From: Oscillospiraceae bacterium
GTDB taxonomy: Bacteria > Bacillota > Clostridia > Oscillospirales > Oscillospiraceae
Reading direction: 5' to 3'
Assembly: GCA_031262405.1 (NCBI GenBank)
Contig: JAISHS010000035.1
Location: forward strand, 35,094 to 99,093
DNA length: 64,000 nucleotides
Shown here: positions 63,063-64,000 of the stretch, one piece after another
How positions within the stretch are numbered: position 1 is the first letter of the stretch
Layout: each line of letters opens with the position of its first letter
Position numbers and translations under genes: made by a program
Notes under the pieces: generated by a model
The model's input: the letters and a program-made list of their open reading frames with translations, nothing else
The model's database searches: none
Told to the model about the DNA's origin: nothing

Positions 63063-63169
63063 TTCATTCCACCCCCAATAGTATGCCTATTTTACAACAT
63101 AATTGTACCCGTATATGCAAATAAACGCAAGCTAAACTAAAAGCTCTTTCAAGTTGTACCCCTAAAATC

Positions 63170-63197
63170 AAAGCCCCCGTCAATCGACGGAGGCTTT
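63170..63197 (-). terminator. Terminator of the rRNA operon
   Basis: AAAGCC and CCGTC pair with GACGG and GGCTTT around AATC, eight bases past the 5S gene on the minus strand. Confidence 0.7.
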
Positions 63198-63204
63198 ATT
63201 ATAT

Positions 63205-63320
<116 letters not shown>

Positions 63321-63399
63321 TAATAAACAAAATGAAAAAAATGAAAGAAATAAACCTAAGATAAAATAAACCTAAACAAAATGCGCTTTTACCAATTAT

Positions 63400-63431
63400 C
63401 TAATATCTTTTATCTATTATCTATTATCTGC
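63400..63431. repeat. CTATTATCT run between 5S and tRNA-Glu
   Basis: About three CTATTATCT-type units, the same family as at 3463 and 56461, ending in TCTGC. Confidence 0.7.
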
Positions 63432-63446
63432 AAACCGGCGGTTTGC

Positions 63447-63521
63447 TGGTGACCCGTGGGAGAGTCGAACTCCCGTTTGCGGCGTGAGAGGCCGCCGTCT
63501 TGACCACTTGACCAACGGGCC
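63447..63521 (-). tRNA. tRNA-Glu(CTC)
   Basis: On the minus strand GGCCCGT pairs with ACGGGTC, the anticodon loop CTCTCAC gives CTC (reading GAG), the T-arm has GTTCGACTC, and CCA is encoded. It lies between tRNA-Lys and 5S. Confidence 0.97.
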
Positions 63522-63530
63522 TTGGTAAGT

Positions 63531-63700
63531 TCAATTGACAATTGAGAATTGACAATTGAGAATTGTTAACATCAAATCGGGCATTAACACTCAACGGACA
63601 TTGAATTGACAATCAGTAATATCTAAACCGAATTTGGTTTTACACGAACAACCTTCAATCCAGATTAATTGTCAATTCTCAATTCTGAATTCTCAATTGA
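63531..63700. repeat. AATTG-type inverted element in the tRNA-Glu/tRNA-Lys spacer
   Basis: Arrays at 63531-63568 and 63666-63700 are inverse to each other around a core with TTAACATCAAAT, TCAACGGACAT and GAATTGACA. The core recurs in the next spacer (63787-63940), so this is a duplicated element within the operon. Confidence 0.8.
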
Positions 63701-63703
63701 ATC

Positions 63704-63779
63704 TGGTACACCTTCAGGGACTCGAACCCTGGACACCCTGATTAAGAGTCAGGTGCTCTACCAACTGAGCTAAAGGTGC
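63704..63779 (-). tRNA. tRNA-Lys(CTT)
   Basis: On the minus strand the acceptor GCACCTT pairs with AAGGTGT, the D-arm is GCTCAGTTGGTAGAGC, the anticodon loop CTCTTAA gives CTT (reading AAG), the T-arm has GTTCGAGTC, and CCA is encoded. Confidence 0.97.
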
Positions 63780-63786
63780 CCGGTAG

Positions 63787-63940
63787 GGCAATTAACAATT
63801 GAGAATTGACAATTGAGAATTATTAACATCAAATTGGGCTTGAGCATTCAACGGACATCGAATTGACAGGAACTCAGTTTAACACGAGCAATCTCAAATC
63901 CAAATTAATTCTCAATTCTCAATTCTGCATTCTCAATTGC
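63787..63940. repeat. AATTG-type inverted element between 23S flank and tRNA-Lys
   Basis: Second copy of the element at 63531-63700, with the same end arrays and core words (TTAACATCAAAT, TTCAACGGACATCGAATTGACA). It separates the 23S 3' flank from tRNA-Lys. Confidence 0.8.
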
Positions 63941-64000
63941 TTTTTCTTTGCACCTTGAAAACTGAATGGAGGGTTGTGGGGTCACATAGCAAGGCTGCCT
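63941..64000 (-). other. 3' flank of a 23S rRNA gene just beyond the window
   Basis: On the minus strand the sequence reads CCTCCATTCAGTTTTCAAGG. ATTCAGTTTTCAAGG is the kind of processing-stem partner that follows 23S rRNA and pairs with TTGAAAACTGAAT before it. The 23S gene would lie to the right on the minus strand. Only context supports this. Confidence 0.6.

Overview
The window looks like a chromosome segment of a GC-rich, spore-forming Gram-positive bacterium of class Clostridia, perhaps Oscillospirales-like. The evidence is SpoIIE, a SpoIVFA/SpoIVFB-like pair, SLH-domain surface proteins, RemB, and the Bacillus-type order dnaA-dnaN-yaaA-recF-remB-gyrB-gyrA. No species can be named from the sequence alone.

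Layout. 0-9.8 kb: a Phd/ParE-type toxin-antitoxin pair behind a large palindromic promoter-operator, YitT, a DUF2156/GNAT pair, the SpoIVF-like protease pair, argH, a subtilase with SLH repeats, and a stand-alone phage-type lysis cassette on the minus strand. 10-23.2 kb: a galactokinase-family kinase with a cell-surface nucleotidase, an amino-acid ABC transporter lacking an ATPase whose binding protein looks circularly permuted, a chemoreceptor, mtnA, an XRE/Ser-Thr-kinase-LRR signalling pair divergent from a zinc-ribbon membrane protein, and a sugar ABC ATPase. 23.5-25.8 kb: tRNA-Ser followed by a small AT-richer island (dCTP deaminase, a broken HD gene, a small protein and a possible ADP-ribosyltransferase-fold protein) bounded by direct repeats. 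25.8-41.4 kb: mostly plus-strand housekeeping genes (Gfo/Idh/MocA, VOC, cca on minus, murC, spoIIE, SAH/MTA deaminase plus AhcY, mgtE, nadA) ending in a large serine recombinase. 41.5-50.6 kb: the dnaA-gyrA cluster, with an oriC-like dnaA-dnaN spacer containing DnaA-box-like sites and a run of DnaA-trio-like triplets. 50.8-52.7 kb: an AT-rich N4-cytosine-type methyltransferase with a NotI-family endonuclease, sitting where rpmH-rnpA often lie. 52.8-64 kb: mfd, a parvulin lipoprotein, asnS-rnhA, a membrane protein, L-asparaginase, a GNAT enzyme, and the 3' end of an rRNA operon (tRNA-Lys, tRNA-Glu, 5S) on the minus strand.

The chromosome is loaded with three small intergenic repeat families: CGTCATT..GGCTTGACC palindromes, AATTGAGAATTGACAATTG arrays, and GCAGATAATAGATA runs. 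In at least five genes a repeat supplies the last codons and the stop. Several genes end in unusually long, near-perfect palindromes.

The rRNA operon points toward the dnaA-linked origin, so replication would meet it head-on if that is the active origin. That is either a real rearrangement, a sign that the origin lies elsewhere, or a misassembly.

All assignments are from reading sequence motifs and gene order. No database search was possible.
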